The notes below the pieces were generated by a model that did not search any database, had not been told where the DNA came from, and worked only from the letters and a program-made list of their open reading frames with translations. A stretch of DNA of 64,000 nt from Methylobacterium sp. Leaf99 (GTDB lineage: Bacteria; Pseudomonadota; Alphaproteobacteria; Rhizobiales; Beijerinckiaceae). Numbering within the stretch: the first letter of the stretch is position 1; the number at the start of each line of letters is the position of its first letter. Positions 36,700 through 45,347 of the stretch are shown here, in pieces. The stretch is from the NCBI RefSeq assembly GCF_001422375.1, contig NZ_LMMU01000007.1, forward strand, positions 63,006-127,005. The letters run 5' to 3'. Both the position numbers and the translations under genes were made by a program.

Positions 36700-36715
36700 T
36701 TAACCGGCCGCTAAC
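36700..36715 (+). promoter_or_regulatory. CtrA-like box in the fliF promoter
   Basis: The sequence TTAA-CCGGCCG-CTAAC is one mismatch from the CtrA consensus TTAA-N7-TTAAC. It lies about 60 bases before the fliF start and just after the sciP terminator. In Caulobacter the fliF operon is CtrA-controlled, so this placement is meaningful. No sigma-54 site is evident here. Confidence 0.6.
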
Positions 36716-36775
36716 CACGGCCTGGGCAAATTTTGCCGGGCGAAGGCGGGCGGTCCGCCACGCCGGTTCGGTTGG

Positions 36776-38401
36776 GTGCGTCGCGCGGTGAAGTCGGTTC
36801 TCGAACTGGTGACGAAGTTGGGGCCGGCGCGGCTGGCCGCCATGGCCGCCGTCACCATGACCCTGATCGGCTTCTTCGCCTTCGTGATCCTGCGGGTTTC
36901 CAAGCCCGATATGGGCGTCCTGTTCGCCGACCTGTCCATGTCGGACTCCTCCGCCGTGATCCGCGACCTCGATGCGCGCGGCATCAAGTACGAGACCAAG
37001 GGCGACGCCGGGCAGACCATCATGGCCCCGCGCGCCGATCTGCCCCGCCTGCGCATGGATCTCGCCGGCAAGGGCCTGCCGAGTCAGGCCGGCGTCGGCT
37101 ACGAGATCTTCGACAAGGGCGACGCCTTCTCGTCGACCAACTTCGTCCAGAACGTGAACCACCTTCGGGCCCTGGAGGGCGAGCTGTCCCGCTCGATCCG
37201 CGCCATCGGCCGGGTCCAGGCGGCGCGCGTCCACCTCGTCATCCCCGAGCGGCGCCTGTTCGAGCGCGACCGCGAGGTGCCGAGCGCCGCCATCGTCCTC
37301 AAGCTCATGGGCGACCTCGACCCGTCCCAGGTCCGGGCCATCCGCCACCTCACCGCCTCGGCGGTGGAGGGGCTCAAGCCCGAGCGGGTCTCCATCGTCG
37401 ACGAGCGCGGACGGCTCCTGGCCGATGGGGCCCGCGACGCCGAGGCCGACAAGGGCCTCGGCCTGGAGGAGAAGCAGGTCGGTCTCGAGCGGCGCCTGCG
37501 GTCGCAGATCGAGGAGATCGTCGCCGGCATCGTCGGTGCCGGCCGCGCCCGGGTCCAGGTCAGCGCCGAGCTCGACGTCAACCGCATCGAGAGCCGCTCC
37601 GAGAGCTTCGACCCCGAGAGCCGCGTCGTGCGCTCCACCCAGACCCGCACGGAGAATTCCCTGACGGGGGGTGCGGAGGGGGCGGTCAGCGTCGGCAACG
37701 AGCTGCCGGGCGCCAACCAGCCGGGCGCCGCCCCGGCCCAGAAGGATTCCACCAACAAGAACGAGGAAACCACCAACTACGAGATCTCGCGGGTGACCAA
37801 GACCGAGGTGGTCGAGGGCGGCCGGGTCAAGCGGCTTTCCGTGGCGGTCCTCGTGGACGGGGCCTACGCCCCGGGGGCGGATGGCAAGCTCGCCTATCAG
37901 CCGCGCCCGGCGGCCGAGGTCGAACGCATCGCCACCCTCGTGCGCATGGCCATCGGCTTCGACAAGGCGCGGGGCGATCAGGTGGAGGTGGTCAACCTGC
38001 GCTTCGCCGAATCGCCGGCCACGCCCGAATTCGTCGAGCCGAGCCTTCTCCAGTCCCTAATGTCCCCCTCCAAGGAGGACGTCATGCGCATCGTCGAACT
38101 GACGGTCCTGGCGATGCTCACCCTCATCGTGCTGCTCGCCGTGGTGCGGCCGCTCCTGCGCAAGGTGCTCACCACCGAGCCCGTCGCCATCGCCCTCGTG
38201 GCCGGCCCGTCCGCGACCACCGGCGACCCGGCCCTGGATGGGATGCTGGCGCCGCGCGACAACCCCACCGCCCGGCTCGTCGATTTCGCCAAGATCAACG
38301 GTCAGGTCCAGGCCGAAACGGTGCAGCGCGTGGTCGATATGGTCCGCGCCAGTCCGGGCGAGACCGTCGAGGTCCTGCGCAACTGGATCAACGACAACTG
38401 A
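36776..38401 (+). CDS. fliF: Flagellar MS-ring protein FliF
   Basis: FliF forms the MS ring in the inner membrane, the base of the flagellar motor. The 541-residue product has two membrane helices, about 20-40 and 437-458. Ring-building motifs lie between them, with VQNVNHLRALEGELSRSIRAIG and VHLVIPERRLFERD. The C-terminal tail (about 505-541, with RVVDMVRASPGETVEVLRNWIND) binds FliG. The start is the first GTG of an N-terminus that fits the family. It opens the fliF-fliG-fliH-fliN-flbD block. Confidence 0.94.
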   Translation: MRRAVKSVLELVTKLGPARLAAMAAVTMTLIGFFAFVILRVSKPDMGVLFADLSMSDSSAVIRDLDARGIKYETKGDAGQTIMAPRADLPRLRMDLAGKGLPSQAGVGYEIFDKGDAFSSTNFVQNVNHLRALEGELSRSIRAIGRVQAARVHLVIPERRLFERDREVPSAAIVLKLMGDLDPSQVRAIRHLTASAVEGLKPERVSIVDERGRLLADGARDAEADKGLGLEEKQVGLERRLRSQIEEIVAGIVGAGRARVQVSAELDVNRIESRSESFDPESRVVRSTQTRTENSLTGGAEGAVSVGNELPGANQPGAAPAQKDSTNKNEETTNYEISRVTKTEVVEGGRVKRLSVAVLVDGAYAPGADGKLAYQPRPAAEVERIATLVRMAIGFDKARGDQVEVVNLRFAESPATPEFVEPSLLQSLMSPSKEDVMRIVELTVLAMLTLIVLLAVVRPLLRKVLTTEPVAIALVAGPSATTGDPALDGMLAPRDNPTARLVDFAKINGQVQAETVQRVVDMVRASPGETVEVLRNWINDN

Positions 38402-38446
38402 GATTCGTCCGCCTGTCCTTCGTGCGTCGTCCTGGGAGTTGAGGCC

Positions 38447-39499
38447 ATGTCCTCGGGTTTGAACATCGCATCGGCGCTGACCGATACCGGGAGTGCGGCC
38501 TTCGCCGCCATGCCCGGTACGCAGCGCGCCGCGGCCCTGCTGCTGCTGCTCGGCGACACCGACGGCGCGCCGATCTGGCAGATGCTCGACGAGGACGAGA
38601 TCAAGAAGGTCTCGCACGCCATGGTCCAGCTCGGCTCCCTCGAAGCCGAGACCGTGGAGAAGCTCATCGTCGATTTCGTCTCGCGCCTGTCGTCGGGCGG
38701 CGGCATCACCTCGAACTTCGAACGGACCGAGTCGCTCCTGCTCAAGATCTTTCCGCAGGATCAGGTCTCCTCGATCATGGCGGAGATCAAGGGCGCCTCG
38801 GGCAAGCGCGTCTGGGCCAGCCTGACCCAGATCGACCCCGAGATCCTCGCCTCGTTCCTGCGCAACGAGTATCCGCAGACGGTGGCGGTGGTGCTCTCGA
38901 AGGTCCGCTCCGAATACGCCGCGAAGGTGCTGACCATCCTGCCCGAGGACTTCGCCATCGACGTCCTGAACCGAATGCTGCGCATGGAGACGGTGCAGAA
39001 GGAGGCCCTGCGCCACATCGAGGAGACCCTGCGCGTCGAGTTCGTCTCCACCATCGCCCAGACGACGCGCCGGGACGCCCACGAACTCATGGCCGACGTG
39101 TTCAACGCCTTCGACCGCCAGACCGAGGGGCGCTTCCTCTCCGCCCTCGATCAGGCCAATCGCGGTTCGGCAAAGAAGATCCGCCAGCTCATGTTCACCT
39201 TCGAGGATCTGCTCAAGCTCGATCCGGGCAGCGTGCAGACCCTCCTGCGCAAGGTCGACAACGACACCCTGTGCCGGGCCCTGAAGGGCGCCGACGAGCG
39301 CGTCCGCGGCTTCTTCCTCGGCAACATGTCCACCCGCGCGGCCAAGAACATCACCGACGAGATGGGGTCGCTGGGGCCGATCCGCCTCAAGGACGTCGAT
39401 GAGGCCCAGGCCAAGATGACCGAACTCGCCAAGGAGCTGGCCGAGAAGGGCGAGATCATGATCGCCAAGTCGAGCGGCGAAGAGGAGCTGGTCTATTGA
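38447..39499 (+). CDS. fliG: Flagellar motor switch protein FliG
   Basis: FliG is the rotor protein that contacts FliF, FliM and the stator. The 350-residue product has the N-terminal FliF-binding domain, the EHPQ-type middle region and the C-terminal charged torque helix (FTFEDLLKLDPGSVQTLLRKVDNDTLCRALKGADERVRGFFLGN). It starts 45 bases after fliF, with GGGAG upstream, and its stop overlaps the fliH start. All motor-critical charged residues appear present. Confidence 0.95.
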   Translation: MSSGLNIASALTDTGSAAFAAMPGTQRAAALLLLLGDTDGAPIWQMLDEDEIKKVSHAMVQLGSLEAETVEKLIVDFVSRLSSGGGITSNFERTESLLLKIFPQDQVSSIMAEIKGASGKRVWASLTQIDPEILASFLRNEYPQTVAVVLSKVRSEYAAKVLTILPEDFAIDVLNRMLRMETVQKEALRHIEETLRVEFVSTIAQTTRRDAHELMADVFNAFDRQTEGRFLSALDQANRGSAKKIRQLMFTFEDLLKLDPGSVQTLLRKVDNDTLCRALKGADERVRGFFLGNMSTRAAKNITDEMGSLGPIRLKDVDEAQAKMTELAKELAEKGEIMIAKSSGEEELVY

Positions 39500-40083
39500 A
39501 CGCCCGCCCCTTCCTGTTCGACACCGACTTCCGGCCTCGCCCGAGCAGCGCCGCCACGGTTCAGGAGGACCTGTCCCTGGCCGCCGCCGTGGCCGAAGCC
39601 CACGCCCGGGGCATGCAGGAGGGCCGCGCCCAGGCCGAGGCGCAGGCGCAGGCTCGCATGGCCGACGCCCTCACCCGCATGGGCCTCGCCGCCGCCGGCC
39701 TTCTCGGCCAGTCGGATGCCCGCGACGCCGAGCGCGATGCCGAGGCCATGGACTTCGCCGTGGCGCTCGCCCGCCGCCTCGCCGGCGAGGCCCTGGACGC
39801 CCAGCCCCTCGCCGCCATCGGCGACGCGGCCCGGGCCGCCCTCCAGCACCTGCGCGGCGTGCCCCACCTCGTGGTGCGCGTCCACGAGAGCCTCGTCGAC
39901 GAGGTCGAGACCCTGGTGAAGCGCCTGGCGCGCGAGCGCGGGTTCGAGGGCCGGCTCGTGGTGCTGGGCGAACCCGACCTCGCCCCCGGCGACGCCCGCA
40001 TGGAATGGGCCGATGGCGGCGTGGTGCGCGACCGCGCCCGCATCGAGGCCGCCGTGCTCGACGCCCTCGGCATACCGACCTGA
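39496..40083 (+). CDS. fliH: FliH-type flagellar export regulator (FlbE-like)
   Basis: The FliH family inhibits the FliI ATPase and links it to the export gate. This product has 195 residues: a disordered N-terminus, a heptad-rich coiled segment at about 30-60 (AHARGMQEGRAQAEAQAQARMADALTRM), and a globular C-terminal domain (about 80-190). The start is a TTG that overlaps the TGA of fliG by two bases (TTGA), so it is translationally coupled. In Caulobacter the FlbE protein sits at this place in the fliF operon, so FliH/FlbE is the best name. Confidence 0.78.
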   Translation: MNARPFLFDTDFRPRPSSAATVQEDLSLAAAVAEAHARGMQEGRAQAEAQAQARMADALTRMGLAAAGLLGQSDARDAERDAEAMDFAVALARRLAGEALDAQPLAAIGDAARAALQHLRGVPHLVVRVHESLVDEVETLVKRLARERGFEGRLVVLGEPDLAPGDARMEWADGGVVRDRARIEAAVLDALGIPT

Positions 40084-40134
40084 TCGATCCGCCGACCTGA
40101 GTTTTCGCCCGTTCCACGTCCCTGAAAGTCCCCG

Positions 40135-40479
40135 ATGTCCGACGACTTCACCCTGCCGCAGCTCAACGGAATGGATGCCTCCTTCGACGGGCTCGGCACC
40201 GAATCGATCCGCGAGGCGCCGACCACTCCGAAGAGCGCGGCCGATCTCGAGCAGGTCTTCGACGTGCCCGTGGTGGTCTCGGCGGTCCTCGGCTCCTCGC
40301 GCATGCCCATCGGCGACCTGCTGCGGCTCCAGCCCGGCGCGGTGCTCGAACTCGACCGCAAGGTCGGCGAGGCCATCGACATCTTCGTCAACAACCGCCT
40401 CGTCGCCCGCGGCGAGGTCGTCCTCGTCGAGGACCGCCTCGGCGTGACCATGACCGAGATCATCAAGAACGATCACTGA
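40135..40479 (+). CDS. fliN: Flagellar motor switch protein FliN
   Basis: FliN forms part of the C-ring of the rotor switch. This 114-residue product has a short N-terminal extension and the SpoA domain at about 40-112, with PVVVSAVLGSSRMPIGDLLRLQPGAVLEL and VARGEVVLVEDRLGVTMTEII. It follows fliH by 51 bases and precedes flbD by 55. The order fliF-G-H-N-flbD matches that of Caulobacter relatives. Confidence 0.94.
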   Translation: MSDDFTLPQLNGMDASFDGLGTESIREAPTTPKSAADLEQVFDVPVVVSAVLGSSRMPIGDLLRLQPGAVLELDRKVGEAIDIFVNNRLVARGEVVLVEDRLGVTMTEIIKNDH

Positions 40480-40534
40480 CCCATCCCGGCCCACCGCGCG
40501 CCCGCGCGAGGCCCCGACACGGAGACCTTGAGCC

Positions 40535-41902
40535 ATGCGGCTTCTCATCATCGGACGCCTCAACGGCGAACTCGTCACCGCCTCCAAGATCGCCATGAAC
40601 CGGGGCGCGGCGGTCACCAACGCCGAGAGTCTGGCGCAGGGCCTGGCTGTGTTGCGCGCCAAGGGCGCCGATCTCATCATGATCGACGTCGGCCTGCCGA
40701 TCCGCGAGCTCGTCACGGCGCTCACCGACGAGCGCATCCGCACCCCCGTCATCGCCTGCGGCATCGCCACGGACGCCAAGGCGGCGGTGGCGGCGATCCA
40801 GGCGGGCGCCCGCGAATACATCCCCCTGCCCCCCGATCCTGAACTCATCGCCGCGGTGCTGCAGGCGGTCTCCGAGGACGGGCGCGCCTTCGTCTGGCGC
40901 GACGCCTCCATGGAGCGCGTGGTCAAGCTCGCCGATCAGGTCGCCCGCTCGGAGGCCTCCGTGCTCATCACCGGCGAGAGCGGAACCGGCAAGGAGGTGC
41001 TGGCCCGCCACGTCCACGGCAAGTCCAACCGCACGGCCAAGCCCTTCGTCTGCGTCAACTGCGCGGCAATCCCCGAGGCGCTCCTCGAATCCGAGTTGTT
41101 CGGCCACGAGAAGGGCGCCTTCACCGGGGCCGTGGCGCGCCGCATCGGTCGGTTCGAGGAGGCCAGCGGCGGCACGCTCCTCCTCGACGAGATCTCGGAG
41201 ATGGACGTTCGGCTGCAGGCGAAGCTGCTGCGCGCCCTGCAGGAGCGGGTCATCGACCGGGTCGGCGGCTCGGCCCCGGTCAAGGTCGACATCCGGGTGC
41301 TCGCCACGTCGAACCGCAACCTCCTCGACGAGGTCCGCAAGGGCACTTTTCGCGAGGACCTGTACTACCGCCTCAACGTCGTCCACCTGAAGCTGCCGCC
41401 CCTGCGCGAGCGCCCGGCCGACATCCTCGAACTCGCCGGCCACTTCGCCCGGAAATACGCCGAGGTGAACGGCGTCCCCGTGCGGCCCCTCAGCCGCGCG
41501 GCGCAGACCCTGGTCTGCGCCAACCCCTGGCGCGGCAACGTGCGCGAGCTCGAGAACACCCTCCACCGCGCCGTCCTGCTGGCGTCCGGCCCGGAGATCG
41601 GCCCGGACGCGATCCTGACGCCGGAGGGCGAGAGCATCGGCGGGGCCGCCGCCGGCCCGGCCGAGCGCGCCGCGCGCGTCGCCGAGGCCGCGACCCGCGG
41701 CCTCGTCGGCCAGACGGTGGCGCAGGTGGAGTGCGACCTCATCCTCGACACTCTGGACCATTGCCTCGGCAACCGGACGCACGCGGCCAAGATCCTCGGC
41801 ATCTCGATCCGGACCCTGCGCAACAAGCTCAACGAGTATGTCGATGCGGGCCTCAGCGTGGCCGAGCCCGGCAGCGTGCGGGCGGCTGCGGCCTACGGTT
41901 GA
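40535..41902 (+). CDS. flbD: Sigma-54-dependent flagellar regulator FlbD
   Basis: FlbD activates late flagellar genes with sigma-54. The 455-residue product has an atypical receiver domain (about 1-115) with the aspartate D51 in place. The AAA+ domain (about 125-355) has Walker A GESGTGK (147-153) and the sigma-54-contacting GAFTGA (194-199). A Fis-type DNA-binding helix-turn-helix lies near the C-terminus (CLGNRTHAAKILGISIRTLRNKLNEY). It is the last gene of the block, 55 bases after fliN, with a GGAG site. Partner FliX is not in this window. Confidence 0.92.
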   Translation: MRLLIIGRLNGELVTASKIAMNRGAAVTNAESLAQGLAVLRAKGADLIMIDVGLPIRELVTALTDERIRTPVIACGIATDAKAAVAAIQAGAREYIPLPPDPELIAAVLQAVSEDGRAFVWRDASMERVVKLADQVARSEASVLITGESGTGKEVLARHVHGKSNRTAKPFVCVNCAAIPEALLESELFGHEKGAFTGAVARRIGRFEEASGGTLLLDEISEMDVRLQAKLLRALQERVIDRVGGSAPVKVDIRVLATSNRNLLDEVRKGTFREDLYYRLNVVHLKLPPLRERPADILELAGHFARKYAEVNGVPVRPLSRAAQTLVCANPWRGNVRELENTLHRAVLLASGPEIGPDAILTPEGESIGGAAAGPAERAARVAEAATRGLVGQTVAQVECDLILDTLDHCLGNRTHAAKILGISIRTLRNKLNEYVDAGLSVAEPGSVRAAAAYG

Positions 41903-41905
41903 GGC

Positions 41906-42187
41906 TCAACGCCGCCGCGCCGCCGCCGCCTCGTCGGCGACCTGCGCCGCGTGCGCCCGCTCGAGCTTCTCCAGGGAGGTGAAGCGGGCGATATCGGCTT
42001 CGACGTCGCGGATCGTCTCCTCGACGAGGTGCTGCTGCAGGGCGATGCGCGGATCGTCCGGCTCCATCCCGTCGCGGGTCTGGAGCCGCTGGACCGCCTC
42101 CTTGACCACGCCGTAGACGGATTCCCGCGCCTCCCGGGTCATGGACGGATTGACGGCACGGGCGATGAGGTCGGCGAATTCGGACAT
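41906..42187 (-). CDS. Small uncharacterised helical protein, 93 residues
   Basis: I do not recognise this protein. It is predicted to be almost all alpha-helical, with a segment resembling ESVYGVVKEAVQRLQTRDGMEPDDPRIALQQHLVEETIRDVEADI and a C-terminal Ala/Arg-rich tail. There is no signal peptide or membrane helix. It starts 41 bases after the stop of the KpsE-like gene on the same strand, so the two are probably one transcript. Convergent with flbD, it ends four bases from the flbD stop. A helper for the exporter is possible but unproven. Confidence 0.7.
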   Translation of the reverse strand: MSEFADLIARAVNPSMTREARESVYGVVKEAVQRLQTRDGMEPDDPRIALQQHLVEETIRDVEADIARFTSLEKLERAHAAQVADEAAAARRR

Positions 42188-42228
42188 GGTTCCTCGGACC
42201 CGACGCGGGGGCGTGTGGGAGGGCCGGC

Positions 42229-43545
42229 CTACAGGCGCTGGTCCTTCAGGCCGGCGACGATGAGGGCGATGGAGCTCCACAGCACCAGGAAACAGAAGAA
42301 CCCGACGGTGAGGGCGTAGCCCCGCTGCGGGTACATGGAGGCGATGGGCACGTCTGGCGGTACGAACGTCGCCAGGAAGATCTGCTGCTTGTTGGCCGCA
42401 ATGCGCGCCCGATCGACCATGAGATTGGCCGATTCGTTGAGCTTGCCCGCGATGGTCTTCTCGACCTGGAGGCCCTCGTATTCGAGCAGCGCCCGGGTCA
42501 TGTTGTTCGACGGATCGGAGCCCGAGAGCCCTTCCGTCGTGAGCTGATCCTGCAGGCGCTTGGTCTGCTGCTGGATCGCCGCGAGGTTGGCCACGAGGGT
42601 CTGGATGCTGCGGGACTTCTCGTCGAGGTTCGAGCCGCGCAGGACCTGCAGGTCGGTCTCGGCCTTGAGCTGATCCTTGCGCAGGCCGGCCAGGGTGGTC
42701 AGCGTCGCCTCCGCCGCCTTGACTGGGTCGATGATGCCCCAGCGGTTGCGGAAGGTCTGCAGGGCGAGGTGGGCCTCGCGCAGGCGGGTCTGCGCCCGGA
42801 CCGCGTCGGCCTCCGCATGGGCGATGAGGTCGTTCTGGGCGTTGCGCGAGATCTGGTTGATCAGCACCTCCGTGCGGGCGATCACCGCCTTGGCGATGGT
42901 CAGCGCGTCCTGCGGGGTGAAGGCGCGGACCGTGAGGGTGATGACGCCCGAGATCACGTCGATCCGGGCGACCACGTGCTTGCGCCAGTAGCGGGTCAGA
43001 TCCTCGATGGGCTGGGGCGGCCGGTAGCGGCTCCAGAAGTCGGCTTCGTCGCGGGAGAACATCGCCGAGACCTTCAGCGATTCCTCCATCTTGGCCACGA
43101 GGGTCTGGCTCTGGATGTAGTCCTTGACGATGAAGCTGTCCTGGCTGTTGTGCTTCTGGATCAGGTCGGCGAACTGGCCGACCGATGCCTCTTCCATGGG
43201 CTCGACATTGCCGCGGACGGTGAACTGTGCCTCCGCGACGTACTGGTTGGAGGCGAAGCCGTAGAGGTAGATCGCCAGCATCAGGGTCGGCAGCAACACG
43301 AAGACGCCGAAGTTGCGGATCAGGTCGATGGTGAGGTTGGGCGGCTTCGAGGACGCCGGGCGCAGGCCCGGCAGGCGCCGCCAGTCGAGTCGCTCGCCGG
43401 CCTTGCGCAGGAAGGCCGGGGCCCGGCCGGACGGGATCGGCGCCACGGTCTCGGCGTTGCGCCGCAGGTCCGGAACCGCCCGCAGGGCGAGGTCGATGAC
43501 CCCGCGCAGGCGCTCCGACTGCTTGACCTCGTCGACATTCATCAC
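42229..43545 (-). CDS. Polysaccharide export inner-membrane protein, KpsE/CtrB/BexC type
   Basis: This PCP-family membrane-periplasm protein of 438 residues takes part in capsule or exopolysaccharide export. It has an N-terminal cytoplasmic stretch, a membrane helix at about 77-98, a long periplasmic helical hairpin (about 110-400, with heptad-rich stretches such as AEADAVRAQTRLREAHLALQ), and a C-terminal helix at about 410-432. The start can be GTG or the adjacent ATG. No outer-membrane polysaccharide channel or ABC partner is nearby, unlike in capsule loci. The small helical protein follows it. Confidence 0.83.
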   Translation of the reverse strand: MMNVDEVKQSERLRGVIDLALRAVPDLRRNAETVAPIPSGRAPAFLRKAGERLDWRRLPGLRPASSKPPNLTIDLIRNFGVFVLLPTLMLAIYLYGFASNQYVAEAQFTVRGNVEPMEEASVGQFADLIQKHNSQDSFIVKDYIQSQTLVAKMEESLKVSAMFSRDEADFWSRYRPPQPIEDLTRYWRKHVVARIDVISGVITLTVRAFTPQDALTIAKAVIARTEVLINQISRNAQNDLIAHAEADAVRAQTRLREAHLALQTFRNRWGIIDPVKAAEATLTTLAGLRKDQLKAETDLQVLRGSNLDEKSRSIQTLVANLAAIQQQTKRLQDQLTTEGLSGSDPSNNMTRALLEYEGLQVEKTIAGKLNESANLMVDRARIAANKQQIFLATFVPPDVPIASMYPQRGYALTVGFFCFLVLWSSIALIVAGLKDQRL

Positions 43546-43733
43546 ATCGGGTTCCTGAAGGCTCGGCGCGCGAACGCGGCCCCACGCCGCGCATCCGGTG
43601 CCGCATCGCGCTCGGGCGCGGCGCGGAGCCCTTTCGACCCCATGCCGTTACCCTGCCGAGTCCCGCGTTTTTCGGCCCTTTTTAAGGCGTGGGCGGCGGA
43701 GACGCCGGGGACGCCACCCCGCCGAGGACCCCG

Positions 43734-44228
43734 ATGACACGAGACCCGAACGACGAAACGCGTGCGGATTCGAAGGCCCGGCGCGCGCAATCGCGGACGG
43801 CGAAGCGCGCCGGCACCGAAGCCGCGCCGCGGGCGCCCGAGAAGATCCGCTACGCCAGGGCGAAATTCGGCGACGTCGTCCTCGTCTGCACCAAATGCGC
43901 CAAGCGGCAGGGCCTGCCGAAGGGCTACATCCGCACCGTCCTCAAGCAGGCCCTGAAGGCGCGTGCCGGGGCGTTCGAGGAGCGCATCCCGAAGGGGCGC
44001 ATCCCGAAGCCGCGCCTCGTCGAGGTGGGCTGCCTCGGTCCCTGCCCGAAACGGGCCGTGGCGGTGGCGACGACGGCGAGCCTCGCGCAGGGGCGCATCG
44101 TCCTCGTCGATCCGTCCGGCGATCCGGACGCGATCCTCGACGCCCTCCTCCCCGATTTCGGCCCCAAAGCCACGCTAACGCCGCCGGGTGCGCCGGAGGA
44201 TGACAGGTCCGGGTCGCGCATCCCCTGA
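43734..44228 (+). CDS. Thioredoxin-like [2Fe-2S] ferredoxin-domain protein
   Basis: This 164-residue protein has a basic, disordered N-terminus (about 1-40, rich in Arg and Lys). The domain after it has the cysteine pattern C-x2-C (VLVCTKCAKRQG, about 52-63) and C-x3-C (VEVGCLGPCPKRA, about 97-109), like (2Fe-2S) ferredoxins and DUF1636-type proteins. The four cysteines probably bind one cluster, so a redox or metal-delivery role is likely. RBS GAGG sits seven bases before the ATG. It is followed 67 bases later by the HpnL-like gene on the same strand. Function is not known. Confidence 0.75.
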   Translation: MTRDPNDETRADSKARRAQSRTAKRAGTEAAPRAPEKIRYARAKFGDVVLVCTKCAKRQGLPKGYIRTVLKQALKARAGAFEERIPKGRIPKPRLVEVGCLGPCPKRAVAVATTASLAQGRIVLVDPSGDPDAILDALLPDFGPKATLTPPGAPEDDRSGSRIP

Positions 44229-44295
44229 ACCGGAGGCTGGCGGCGTCCGCGATGAAGCCCGTTCGTAGCGTCTCGATCCGGCAGGATCGCCCCGA

Positions 44296-45345
44296 ATGAC
44301 CCCGCCCGCCACCGGACGGAGGCGGATCGGCCGGGCGATCCTGCGCCGGCTCCCCTTGCTCGGCACGGTGCTGGGCCTCGGGCTCGGCATCTGGCTCGTG
44401 GTGACCCACGACCTCCATGCGGTGGCCGACGCCTTCGGGCGGATCGGCGCCGTCGGCCTCATCGGCATCGTCCTCGTCCGGGCGGCCATCGTCGCCGTGT
44501 GCGGGCTCGCCTGGCAGCGGCTCCTCGGCGGCCTCGCCAAAGTGGAGGCGGGGGCGTTCCTCATCCTGCGGTTCGTGCGCGAGGGCATCAACGTGCTGCT
44601 GCCCGTGGCCTCGGTGGGGGGCGACGTGGTGGGCGGGCGGCTGCTGACGTTCTGGGGCGTGGCGGGGCCCCTGGCGGCGGCCTCGATCCTCGTCGACATG
44701 CTGATGCAGGTGGCGACGCAGGGGCTGTTCGCGCTGCTGGGCGTGGTGCTGCTGACGCGGGTGGGCGGCGGCACCGCCGAGGCCTTGGCGACGTGGACGG
44801 CGGGGGCCCTCGCCGTGACGGCGGTGATCGTCGCGGCCTTCTTCGCGGTCCAGCGGAGCGGCGCGGCCCGTAACCTCGTGCGCCGGTCCACGGGCCGGAT
44901 GCGCCGCTGGGCCGGCGCGGCCGTGGCACCGCGGAACGGCGCGCCGGGCGGGGTGTACGACGCCCTCGACGCGGTCTGGGCCCCGGGCCGGCGCGGCGAC
45001 ATCGCCGCCGGGTTCGGGCTCCACCTCCTCGCCTGGGGCATGGGCGCCGTGGAGATCTGGATCGCCCTCGCCTGCATCGGAATCGCCGGGGTGAGCTGGA
45101 CCGAGATCCTGGTGATCGAGGCGCTGAGTCAGGCGATCAAGTCGGCGGCGTTCCCGGTGCCGAGCGGCCTCGGGGTGCAGGAGGGCGGGTTCGTGCTGCT
45201 CGGCGGCCTGTTCGGCCTCGACCCCGGCACGGCGCTCGCCCTGTCCCTGGCGAAACGCGTGCCCGACGTGGTGCTGGGCGTGCCGGCGCTCATCGCCTGG
45301 CAGATGCTGGAGGCGCGCCGCGCCACGGTGGTGGCGCCGGACTAG
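44296..45345 (+). CDS. hpnL: HpnL-like hopanoid-associated membrane protein
   Basis: This is a polytopic membrane protein of 349 residues, in the lysylphosphatidylglycerol synthase-TM/flippase-like family (UPF0104). The conserved pattern fits the HpnL branch: REGINVLLPVASVGGDVVGGRLL, then SILVDMLMQVATQ, then PVPSGLGVQEGGFVLLGGLFG. HpnL proteins are linked to hopanoid synthesis and probably move lipids across the inner membrane, but no other hopanoid gene is visible here. The hpn assignment is from motif pattern only. It converges with gmk, three bases apart. Confidence 0.72.
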   Translation: MTPPATGRRRIGRAILRRLPLLGTVLGLGLGIWLVVTHDLHAVADAFGRIGAVGLIGIVLVRAAIVAVCGLAWQRLLGGLAKVEAGAFLILRFVREGINVLLPVASVGGDVVGGRLLTFWGVAGPLAAASILVDMLMQVATQGLFALLGVVLLTRVGGGTAEALATWTAGALAVTAVIVAAFFAVQRSGAARNLVRRSTGRMRRWAGAAVAPRNGAPGGVYDALDAVWAPGRRGDIAAGFGLHLLAWGMGAVEIWIALACIGIAGVSWTEILVIEALSQAIKSAAFPVPSGLGVQEGGFVLLGGLFGLDPGTALALSLAKRVPDVVLGVPALIAWQMLEARRATVVAPD

Positions 45346-45347
45346 GA

